From Tritrichomonas musculus (lineage: Eukaryota > Parabasalia > Tritrichomonadida > Tritrichomonadidae), in NCBI GenBank assembly GCA_039105265.1, contig JAPFFF010000045.1:186001-250000 (forward strand): 64,000 nt of DNA. The letters run 5' to 3'. Shown piece by piece: positions 53,053 through 61,548 of the stretch. Position numbers and translations under genes: made by a program. Numbering within the stretch: the first letter of the stretch is position 1; every line of letters starts with the position of its first letter. A model generated the notes under the pieces. It made no database searches and was not told the origin of the DNA. It saw nothing but the letters and a program-made list of their open reading frames with translations.

Positions 53053-55146
53053 ATGGAAATCGAAACATGCTTCTTTGATACATCAGCTTATACAGCAACA
53101 GATAAGAAACTAGGTGAAGGAGCATTTGGCAAAGTTTTTGTTGTTAAATCGAACACAGATGAAGAATTATATGCAGCCAAAATAATCAATTCTACAGAAA
53201 TTTTCAGCAGTCGTGATCAAATGTTATTTTTACGTGAATCGCTCATATTACACAAACTCAATCATCCATCGATTGTTAAATTTTATGGGATCAACTTACA
53301 TTCGTTTGATAATCCAACGACACTTAGTCCAACGATCCTTACTGAATACTGCGTTAATGGCTCGCTGAAAGTTCTTCTAGACAAAGAGAAAATGAACATT
53401 GCAGATTCGAACTGGTCACCGACGAAAAAATATATCTGCTTACTTGGCATTTCTGACGCGATGCGATACCTGCATCGAGGCGGGATTATTCACCGAGACT
53501 TGAAGCCAGAAAACATTTTGATTGACAGCAACTACTATCTGAAAGTTTGTGATTTTGGTCTTTCACGATGCTTCAGCGAATCACTTCGTAATTCAATGCA
53601 GCTGTCAATGACGGGCCAAGTTGGAACTCCTCTCTACATGGCGCCAGAATTGTATGAATCAGATGAAGAAAGCTACGGCCCGGGCGTTGATGTTTACGCA
53701 TTTGCAATTATGGCATATGAAATCATGACTGGCCAAGAAGCATTCTCAGAAAAAGGGAAACCGCCAAGATTGATCGACATTCTTAGAAAAGTTCCAAACG
53801 GCATCCGACCAGAATTTCCAACCGGTGTTCAAGAGAACATGAAGGAACTGATTGAGAAATGCTGGAGCCAGAACGCGTCCGATCGTCCTTCATTCGATTA
53901 CATTTTTGACGAACTGTCGAGTGACTTCTCACACTCATTCGAGACTGTTGACAAAGATGAAATCAACGAATACCTGGCGATGCTGAAAGAACTTCACGAA
54001 GAAACAGAAGTTGAGAAAATTGAGAAACTAGAAGAAGAGCTTGTCCGAAAAGACGAAGATGTAAAGAATCTCCAAAACGAAAATGCCGAACTTAAGAAAG
54101 AGAATGAAAATCACAAATTTGAAATTGATCAACTTCGAAGCCAAATTGAAGAACTGACAAATCCAGGAGTAGCTAAATGCCTCCATGTGAAAATCTGCGA
54201 GGCACAGAAATTTGTCGGATTTCGTTTTTTTGGGAAGTCGAATCCATATGTGACAATTCGTCTGAAAAGTAAGACTAACGATGACTCATTTTGTACAAAA
54301 ACGATACTAAACACGAACAATCCAGTTTGGAATGAAGAATTTAACCTGATCACTCGTGGTGAAGACGATGCACTAATATTGAACATGTACCACGAAGACG
54401 AGAAAGGTGATGAACGAATGATGGATGAAGTTGAACTCTCCGCGAATCAATTTCGAATGAACGGCAGCTTAGAACGACGCGAAATTGACATCAAGCTGAA
54501 CAACAAGAAAGCAGGAACACTTATTATTGAAGTTCAAGCTTTTCCTCCAATTGGGGAACACAGCAAACCATCAGGAAACTCTAGAATAAATTGGAAATTA
54601 GCTGAAGACTTGAAAAAAACTACCAAAATTCTCATACTTGGCGGCTGTTCTGTTGTAGGAATGACATCGTTACTATATCGTTATGCTGATGACAAATTTC
54701 TTGAAAGTACATATGCGACATATAGTACTGATTTTATAACTCATTATATCGAAGTCAATGGACGCAAAGTTAAGCTTCAAATATGGGAAACTGCCGGACG
54801 AGTAAATAACAGACCTTTGGCTAAATCTTATCTTAGAGGCGCACATGGAATAATTATCTGTTATAAAGTTACCGACAGAGAATCCCTTGAATCGACTCAA
54901 TATTGGTCTGAAGTATTTAAAGAGCCACAATTCGATAAAACAATTCCAATTGTTCTCTCAGGAAATATGATTGATCTCAAAGATAAAAGAAAAGTTTCTT
55001 ATGAAGAAGGCGAACAATTTGCATCATCGCATGGCTGGAGCTATTTTGAAACATCATCTAAAGACAACATAGGAGTTAATGAATTATTCCAATTCATTGG
55101 AACCAAATCATTTATGTATATGCTGAACAAACAACAACAAAAATAA
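53053..55146 (+). CDS. Protein kinase - C2 - Rab-like GTPase fusion
   Basis: The protein has 697 residues. The TKL-type kinase domain (about 12-290) is intact: LGEGAFGKVF, Lys43, HRDLKPEN with Asp149, DFG Asp167, APEL. A coiled coil spans about 305-370. A C2 domain follows at about 374-498 (LHVKICEAQKF, GKSNPYVTIRL, NPVWNEEF); GKSNPYV has Asn where calcium-binding C2 domains have Asp. The C-terminal Rab-like GTPase fold runs about 523-692. Its P-loop GGCSVVGMTSLL has Met537 in place of the essential lysine, G3 is WETAGR, G4 is NMID (Met639 for Lys) and G5 is ETSSK. There is no prenylation cysteine (it ends NKQQQK). Nucleotide binding is doubtful, so the Rab part may be a scaffold. Probably a membrane-directed signalling kinase. 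Part of the Rab end is duplicated at 56486. Confidence 0.92.
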   Translation: MEIETCFFDTSAYTATDKKLGEGAFGKVFVVKSNTDEELYAAKIINSTEIFSSRDQMLFLRESLILHKLNHPSIVKFYGINLHSFDNPTTLSPTILTEYCVNGSLKVLLDKEKMNIADSNWSPTKKYICLLGISDAMRYLHRGGIIHRDLKPENILIDSNYYLKVCDFGLSRCFSESLRNSMQLSMTGQVGTPLYMAPELYESDEESYGPGVDVYAFAIMAYEIMTGQEAFSEKGKPPRLIDILRKVPNGIRPEFPTGVQENMKELIEKCWSQNASDRPSFDYIFDELSSDFSHSFETVDKDEINEYLAMLKELHEETEVEKIEKLEEELVRKDEDVKNLQNENAELKKENENHKFEIDQLRSQIEELTNPGVAKCLHVKICEAQKFVGFRFFGKSNPYVTIRLKSKTNDDSFCTKTILNTNNPVWNEEFNLITRGEDDALILNMYHEDEKGDERMMDEVELSANQFRMNGSLERREIDIKLNNKKAGTLIIEVQAFPPIGEHSKPSGNSRINWKLAEDLKKTTKILILGGCSVVGMTSLLYRYADDKFLESTYATYSTDFITHYIEVNGRKVKLQIWETAGRVNNRPLAKSYLRGAHGIIICYKVTDRESLESTQYWSEVFKEPQFDKTIPIVLSGNMIDLKDKRKVSYEEGEQFASSHGWSYFETSSKDNIGVNELFQFIGTKSFMYMLNKQQQK

Positions 55147-56485
55147 TAATTTTAAATAAATATTAAATCGACTAGATGAAAAGGCTTAGGCCAGACCTTT
55201 TCAAACCGCTTTTCCCACACAAAATATAAATAAAAATCATTGAAATTCATTAAATATTTGTAGAGTTCACAAACTTAAATAACAATATATATTATGTATT
55301 TATTAATTATCGAGATTTTCAATAAAAAAGTATATAGCTATATATCATTTATTTTATGAAGAAATGAAATTCAAAGCGTATACTCCAATTTATTGCAAAA
55401 TTCTAAAGATATGGAACTAATTTGATTCCATTAAAAGCTTACGATGACTATGATTGCAAATCAAGTAACCTAATTGATAAACTGGATTTTTATAAAAATT
55501 TTATCATTAAATCCTATAGAACATCGTTTTTTCAAAAATAATGTTATTCATTCAATGAAAACTGCCATCTTAAGGTGAAATTTAACTTACTCTGTTAAGA
55601 AAATTAACCAAAAAAAAAAAAAAAATCGTAAATTTAAAAACTTTGGCTAGATTTTAGTTTCCATACTTCTAAAAAAACTAAACAAACCTTTTTAAAATGA
55701 GTTGGCTACCCAAAATTATAAACCATTAAGAAATATACTAATTAATAGGATATTTATAAGTGTTTGATGCCAGTTCATATATTTAATAAAAAAAAAATTC
55801 TCAATATGGAATAAATTATAATATGATATTGTTTGTTCAAATATTATCTTAAAAATATCAAAAAACTTTTATTTTTGGGTTTTGTTTTCATTTACTGAGA
55901 ATACCAGAGGTTTTCTAACTAATATTTCAAAAAAAATATTTGATTAAGAATATTTATTAGATATACTATATATAAATATAAAGTTGGGAATTTAAAAAAA
56001 TATTTGATTAAGAATATTTATCTAAATATAATGAAAAAGTTGGGAATTTACTCAAAATATGAGCATATCTTTGTATATTTTAAATGTAATGCAAATATTT
56101 TTCTATTATAAAATAATATATAGCTAGAATAATAAAAGAAATATGCAAGAAATCTAATACAGCTGTTTTATTAAAAAGTTATTTCAATTTTTTTGAAAGA
56201 ATTATTTGAAAAATTCTAGGCTTTTGTGTCCATATAAAAAAGTGTCCATTTAAATTCAAAAAGTGAGCTCTGGATACAAAATTTTGTTCGTTATTATTTG
56301 AGAACTTTTGAGTGTCCAAAATATCCATTTGGACACATTTATTTCAATTTTGGATACACTCTTAATTTTCAATTAATTAATTCCAATGAATTAAATGGAT
56401 ATTTGATCGTCGTGGTTAAATAATAAATGATGATGACATATTTCATCCTTCAATGATGGCAACCATTAGCGTTCACTTTAAAACA
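55147..56485. other. Spacer with local tandem duplication
   Basis: No gene. About 60 bp (AAATATTTGATTAAGAATATTT through AAAGTTGGGAATTT) occurs twice in tandem at 55930-56050. GTGTCCA and TGGACAC words repeat at 56226-56336. Confidence 0.55.
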
Positions 56486-56907
56486 CACTATATCGAAGTC
56501 GATGGACTCAAAGCTAAGCTTCAAATATGGGAAACTGCTAGCTTTAAACGTACGTACGTACAAGCAAGAATATCTTAGAGGCGCACATGGAATAATTATC
56601 TGTTATAAAGTTACCGACAGAGAATCCCTTGAATCGACTCAATATTGGTCTGAAGTATTTAAAGAGCCACAATTCGATAAAACAATTCCAATTGTTCTCT
56701 CAGGAAATATGATTGATCTCAAAGAAGAAAGAAAAGTTTCTTATGAAGAAGGCGAACAATTTGCATCATCGCATGGCTGGAGCTATTTTGAAACATCATC
56801 TAAAGACAACATAGGAGTTAATGAATTATTCCAATTCATTGGAACCAAATCATTTATGTATATGCTGAACAAACAACAACAAAAATAATAATTTTAAATA
56901 AATAAAA
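56486..56907 (+). pseudogene. Partial duplicate of the Rab-like end of the kinase fusion
   Basis: Matches 54742-55165. The last roughly 325 bp (from CTTAGAGGCGCACATGG) show only two substitutions, both at DKRK to EERK. The first 50 bp carry about four changes, and the 35 bp between them are replaced by sequence with CGTACGTACGTAC. The P-loop and switch I are absent. An ATG at 56502 opens a 128-codon frame, but it reads the first bases out of the parental frame, so any product would be half a GTPase fold. Homology ends about 20 bp after the stop. Very young duplicate, probably non-functional. Confidence 0.85.
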
Positions 56908-56958
56908 ATTAATCTTTTATTTGAAAAAGTTTTACTTTTTTTTTTTGATTAGTTAATG

Positions 56959-57579
56959 TTATTCATCAAAGTCATAATCATCAAAATCATAATCATTAAA
57001 ATTCTTTTCATCTTCTTCTATATCTTTAAAAAACATATCATTAATTCTATCAACAATATTTGTGCTTTTTAGAGTTTTTGAATCACTTTTTTTTGTCTCT
57101 TTATTTTCAACTTCATCTATTTCAATAATAACATTTTTATCTTCTTCATTGTTATTAACTTCTTCATCTTTTTTGTTTTGGTCTGGCTGTTTCATTGAAG
57201 ATATTTCTTCTTCTGTAAGTTTACATATATGAGAGTTCCATCTATTTTTGATTTGATTTCCACTTCTGCCATTTATAAAAGATGCTATTTTCTTCCATTT
57301 CGGACCAAATATTTCATATTTTTCAATTATTATCAAATCTTCTTCATTTGTAAATTTATCATGTTTAATCGATGGAGACAAGTAACCTTCATATCGATCT
57401 TTGCATTGTCTTGCTGAACGTGATGGCATAAATATTGCAATTCTATTCCATTCATCAACTCCAAATTGCTGAACAAAATGTAACAATCTCATATCTTCTT
57501 CTTTTGAGAATGGTCTTCGCTTTTGAATTTGTTTTTTATTTGAAATTTCTTTTTCTTTTTGTGATTTTGATTCATTCAT
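56959..57579 (-). CDS. R2R3 Myb transcription factor with acidic tail
   Basis: The protein has 206 residues. R2 (about 22-72: RRPFSKEEDMRLLHFVQQFG, EWNRIAIFMPSRSARQCKDR) and R3 (about 74-122: KFTNEEDLIIIEKYEIFGP, KWKKIASFINGRSGNQIKNR) are complete. A strongly acidic C-terminal half (EEDKNVIIEIDEVENKE; DEEDEKNF-like) could act as an activation region. It is shorter than the Myb at 49115 and only moderately similar outside the DNA-binding helices. It converges on the Rab duplicate, with 51 bp between. The ATG is clear. Confidence 0.9.
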   Translation of the reverse strand: MNESKSQKEKEISNKKQIQKRRPFSKEEDMRLLHFVQQFGVDEWNRIAIFMPSRSARQCKDRYEGYLSPSIKHDKFTNEEDLIIIEKYEIFGPKWKKIASFINGRSGNQIKNRWNSHICKLTEEEISSMKQPDQNKKDEEVNNNEEDKNVIIEIDEVENKETKKSDSKTLKSTNIVDRINDMFFKDIEEDEKNFNDYDFDDYDFDE

Positions 57580-58186
57580 GCTTTTATTTATGGCTTAAAA
57601 TTTAAACATTTACAATTATTTTGTGTTTGATGATAAAATGACATCCTTTTCTTTCTCAAAAATTTGTTAATATGTTTTTTATGAAAAAAAATAATTCATT
57701 TTGTTTGTGGAAAATGATTTTTGAGCCATAAAAAATTGAATTTTTTATTGAGGCAGTTCTTAAAAATTAAAAGATTTTTATATTTTGCTTTCCCGACAAA
57801 ATTGATTATTTTATTTGTAAGAATTATAAATGGCCCAACATCTGAAATTTTTTTTTTTTCAATAAATAAAATTTTTTTCTCAGAATTTTTGTTTGTTCAT
57901 TTTCAAAAATTGAGAGAAATCCAAAAATTATTCTTTCGCTGAAATCTATATATATATATTTAAAACATTCAGTTTGGTGTACTTTTTAATTAATTATTCT
58001 CTCGCTGAAATATATATATATATATATATATCAAGCATTTGATTTTGAAAATTAATATAGATTTTAAATAAATTGTTGTTTATTAACAGGAGTCTCATTG
58101 ATGAACTTTAAATATGTTTTACTTCTCAGCATATAATATAGAATAATATAAGTTTTGTTTCTATTCACACGTTATAGCCCATAAAA
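57580..58186. other. AT-rich spacer with TA microsatellites
   Basis: No supported gene. Two TA-rich stretches follow CGCTGAAAT at about 57940 and 58003-58030. Confidence 0.5.
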
Positions 58187-59090
58187 AGAGGTGAGACTGC
58201 GAAATTTTAAATGAACTTTTTTAGGAATAATAATCAACAAAATTAAAAATAAATTAAAAATATAGTATTATGGTGCTGTTACCTTTTCATATCATATACT
58301 TTTTTTCAGATTTAATCAAAATAAATTGAAATTGTATTGATATTTCAAAATGTCATAATTCATATATTCGTCATTATTTTTTCTTTTCAACCATTAAATT
58401 GCATTTGTATATAGATGATCTCTATTTTTTAATAAGAAAGCTATTCAATGAATGCGTTTTTGGTCAAAATTCAAAAAAATATTTTTCAATTTAAAGAGAA
58501 ATTTTCTTCTATATTAAAGACCAAAGGGATGACTATAGTTTATCTCTTAACTTATCTGGTGCTGGCAAACATATCAAAATATTTTTTAAAAATTTTTTAC
58601 AATTTTAGCTAGGATTGAGGTTTAATATTGAATATAATTCTATATACGTTAATGATGTAAACTTCACAAATATCTAAATAATTTCATTTGTTTTTATTTT
58701 GGTATCAACATCACAATAAGTATTTATTTTAATATTTATCAATAATTTACCAAAAAAATCATGCTTATAATATGATTATAGTTAGTTAAATCATAAAAAA
58801 TCATTATTTGATTTATAATTCTTAGTCGAAGATTTTAATATTATATTCACATCTATATATTAAATATTGATAATTAAATTATTTATTATTTTGAGTAAAT
58901 AGAATTTTTTTATTAAGATAAAATTGAAATTATAATAAGATAGATGCTATTCAATTTTAAAAATAGATTTATAGCTAAAAATCTGAAAAAAATATTAGTG
59001 AAATTATCATAAATAGCATTTAATTCTGGAATAAAATAATATGTATTAATATTATTAAAAAATACCAAAAATTTTCGCAGCCTCACCTCT
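58187..59090. mobile_element. Short-TIR DNA transposon, about 0.9 kb
   Basis: AGAGGTGAGACTGCGAAATTTT at the left is inverted at the right (AAAATTTTCGCAGCCTCACCTCT) with one mismatch and one extra A. The flanks are CATAAAA on both sides (58180-58186 and 59091-59097). The interior is AT-rich with no gene. The 7-8 bp duplication suggests hAT. Confidence 0.8.
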
Positions 59091-59317
59091 CATAAAAAAA
59101 GAGTTTCTTTTTTGAATAATTTATATTCAGAAAAGTTAAATTATCATCCTTAATACCAAAAGTTACATTATTTAGGATAGGCTTGCTTACCATTTTATTG
59201 ATTCTATTACAACTAACATTTTGATCTTTATTTACAACTTTGCTAGCATTAAAATAATGACAAACAAATAAAATTATATTTTTTATGAAAAAAAATATGA
59301 TTCTATGAAAAATAACC

Positions 59318-60247
59318 TTATGTAAAAACAACTTCAGACAATATTTGAGGGGTTGTAGCCGAAGCAACATAATGCTGATCAAATTTCTTTAAATATTGAT
59401 TGATTATTGGTTCCATTGTCAAAGGAGTCAAATTTGGTTGCTGTGACAGAAGCTTAAAGAAATAAAATGTGAAAATTCCTTGATCTTTTCCATCAACCGA
59501 TGTTTGTTTAGCTGTTTCAGAATCTCTAGCAGCAGATAATGAGAAAACATTTGGAGGCATTGATGAACCTGGCTTTAAATCATAAATAGTACCTGAATGG
59601 CAACAATCGCTGAATAAACAAACCTTACTTGATTCAGGTTTTCCACATTTACATATAATTTCCGCCAACTTATCATCAATTACGAAATTATCATCAAAAA
59701 CAAGAGCTTCATCGTAACCATCAGTTTCATCACCATTTGTATCTTTAACACTGGCACCGTGTCCAGTATAATAAACGACCAAATATTCTTTTGTTGCTTT
59801 CAAAAAGTGGAAGAAATAATCAAGAAATTCTTCAGATGTCGGATTATGACAAAAGTAAAGGTCAAATCCCAATTGTTTCATGAAACCAGCAACAGCTAAT
59901 GCATCATTCATCGGTCCAACACCCAATGAGTAATCTGGTCTCGTGTAAGTATTGCAACATATTAGAACACATCGCTTCAAATCAGTTGGAAGCGAATTCA
60001 TCTTCTTTAAATCACATCCAAGAGGCTGATCATATGCTACTTCTTCAACTGCTTCTTGTTGCTGATCAATTGAACCCGTGTTGTGTGCATTTTCCCATTC
60101 TTGTGGTGTGAAATTAAGTCCGAGCTTTGAAAGAACTGACGTTATGACCTTCTTGGCTATTTGTGTAGCTTGCCCTTTTATTGCATCTGTGTTTTTACAA
60201 ATTCCTTTCTTTGTTTGCTCTTCAGTTGAACTGCAGATTTGTCCCAT
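59318..60247 (-). CDS. Metacaspase (type I-like), catalytically intact
   Basis: The protein has 309 residues. The caspase fold spans about 90-305: CVLICCNTYTRPDYSLGVGP, VVYYTGHGAS with His163, and LFSDCCHSGT with Cys216 (Cys215 adjacent). GIFTFYFFKLL lies in the p10-like part. Metacaspases cleave after Arg or Lys and usually need calcium. The N-terminus MGQICSST has Gly2 and Ser6 of an N-myristoylation signal, with Cys5 available for palmitoylation, so membrane anchoring is likely. No Zn-finger or Pro/Gln-rich prodomain is present. The paralogue at 42083 has lost both catalytic residues. The ATG is clear. Confidence 0.9.
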   Translation of the reverse strand: MGQICSSTEEQTKKGICKNTDAIKGQATQIAKKVITSVLSKLGLNFTPQEWENAHNTGSIDQQQEAVEEVAYDQPLGCDLKKMNSLPTDLKRCVLICCNTYTRPDYSLGVGPMNDALAVAGFMKQLGFDLYFCHNPTSEEFLDYFFHFLKATKEYLVVYYTGHGASVKDTNGDETDGYDEALVFDDNFVIDDKLAEIICKCGKPESSKVCLFSDCCHSGTIYDLKPGSSMPPNVFSLSAARDSETAKQTSVDGKDQGIFTFYFFKLLSQQPNLTPLTMEPIINQYLKKFDQHYVASATTPQILSEVVFT

Positions 60248-60849
60248 TTTTTTTAATTTATTTCTTGTTTTTTATTTACTAAATATAAAAATGAAGTTGT
60301 TTGTTGATTCTTATTTTTTTTTTTATTTATAAAATTTGTTTGTAGAATTACTTGAATCAAATTTGAGAAAAAGCCAGTAATTGAAAGAGAATTATTTGAT
60401 ATCTCACAAAATTTCTTATATTTTTCTCAAAAAATTCAATAGCCTCAATTAAAATTTCTTCACATTTTTTTATAAATTTATTTCATTGGAAAATATTTGG
60501 GTTAATGGAATTAATACCGATATATATTGAATTTCTAATACTTGACTTTATGCTTTTAATCCAAATTTAGATGTGAAAACATTTCGTTTTTGATGTTAAA
60601 AAAATAAATCTTTTTATTCAATGAAAATTTTCATAAAAAATGTTTCTTATTTAAAAATATTACCATGATATTTAGTTAAAAAATCAATTTTAAAAATAAA
60701 TATAATGATTTTTTTTTTTTTTTTTTTTCATTTTAAAAATAATTTCGCCTCATCAGTATGAGTGACTGCTTTTCAATAATAACTTGTTTGGTAAGTTTTT
60801 ATAATTGATGAAAAATGAGAATTTTTGAATATTGTTGAAATTTTCCTAA
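60248..60849. other. AT-rich spacer
   Basis: Promoter side of the metacaspase gene, with a T run near 60710-60729. Nothing else recognised. Confidence 0.5.
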
Positions 60850-61370
60850 TTAAAAACAATAACGTTTAAAAATAGGCTAAAAATCAGTGAATACTGAGAA
60901 TTTTCAATATTTAGTAGGCATAAATTATTATAAAATTGGTTTGGTAAGAAAAAGAGGTGCTTATTTGATATCATCAAGTTTTTCTTATTGAATCTTGACA
61001 ATGATGCTAACCTTTTAAAGATGATATTCTCACTAGAATTATATGACATGATGTATTATCAAAATTATTTGGAGTTTCACCAATTTTGATTTGCTCAAGA
61101 ATCTTGAATAAAGAACCTCTTTCTTCATATTCAAATAGAAATCTACAATTGTTCTTCATTCCAAAATATTTAGTAAACGTAGGATGATTGGCACCCACCT
61201 TAATTTTAATCTCACGATATGTATTTTTTTTCTTCATTACTTTCTAAATCCAAGTATTTTGATGCATAAAATTCTCTTGATTCTTTTTCCTAGACTTTAC
61301 AAACAAGGCCACAATACCTATTTCTTCTTCATTGGTAAATTTATTAATATCAAGCCCATTTTTTTTCAAT
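60850..61370 (-). pseudogene. Decayed protein kinase
   Basis: The best piece (61007-61237) reads REIKIKVGANHPTFTKYFG, NNCRFLFEYEERGSLFKIL and TSCHIILVRISS. These match kinase helix C, the hinge and helix E of trichomonad TKL kinases. Upstream, in other frames, KYLDLESNEEKK-like sequence continues the N-lobe. No catalytic loop or DFG can be found downstream. Several frame disruptions are present; a dead gene. Confidence 0.6.
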
Positions 61371-61548
61371 ATTGAAATGAAAGCTTTTTAAGTAGCATTT
61401 CTCAATAGTTCATTTTGGTATGGTTTACAGAATTTTTTTTTTTTTTCATTTAAGTCAAAAGTGAACTGACTTTTGAGACATAGTTTATGCTAGGTGAAAC
61501 TTTTTGAATTCTTTTTTAAAACCAAAATTAAATAGAAATTTAGTTTAT

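Noticed and set aside
54129-54930. Antisense frames inside the kinase fusion
   Set aside because: Shadows of the well-supported plus-strand gene.
57721-57942. Open frame of 73 codons
   Set aside because: Starts at a TTG, is Phe/Ile-rich and runs into TA repeats; no coding signal.
58187-59090. Possible non-coding RNA in the gene-free element
   Set aside because: Only terminal repeats and AT-rich filler are visible; no conserved structure could be argued.
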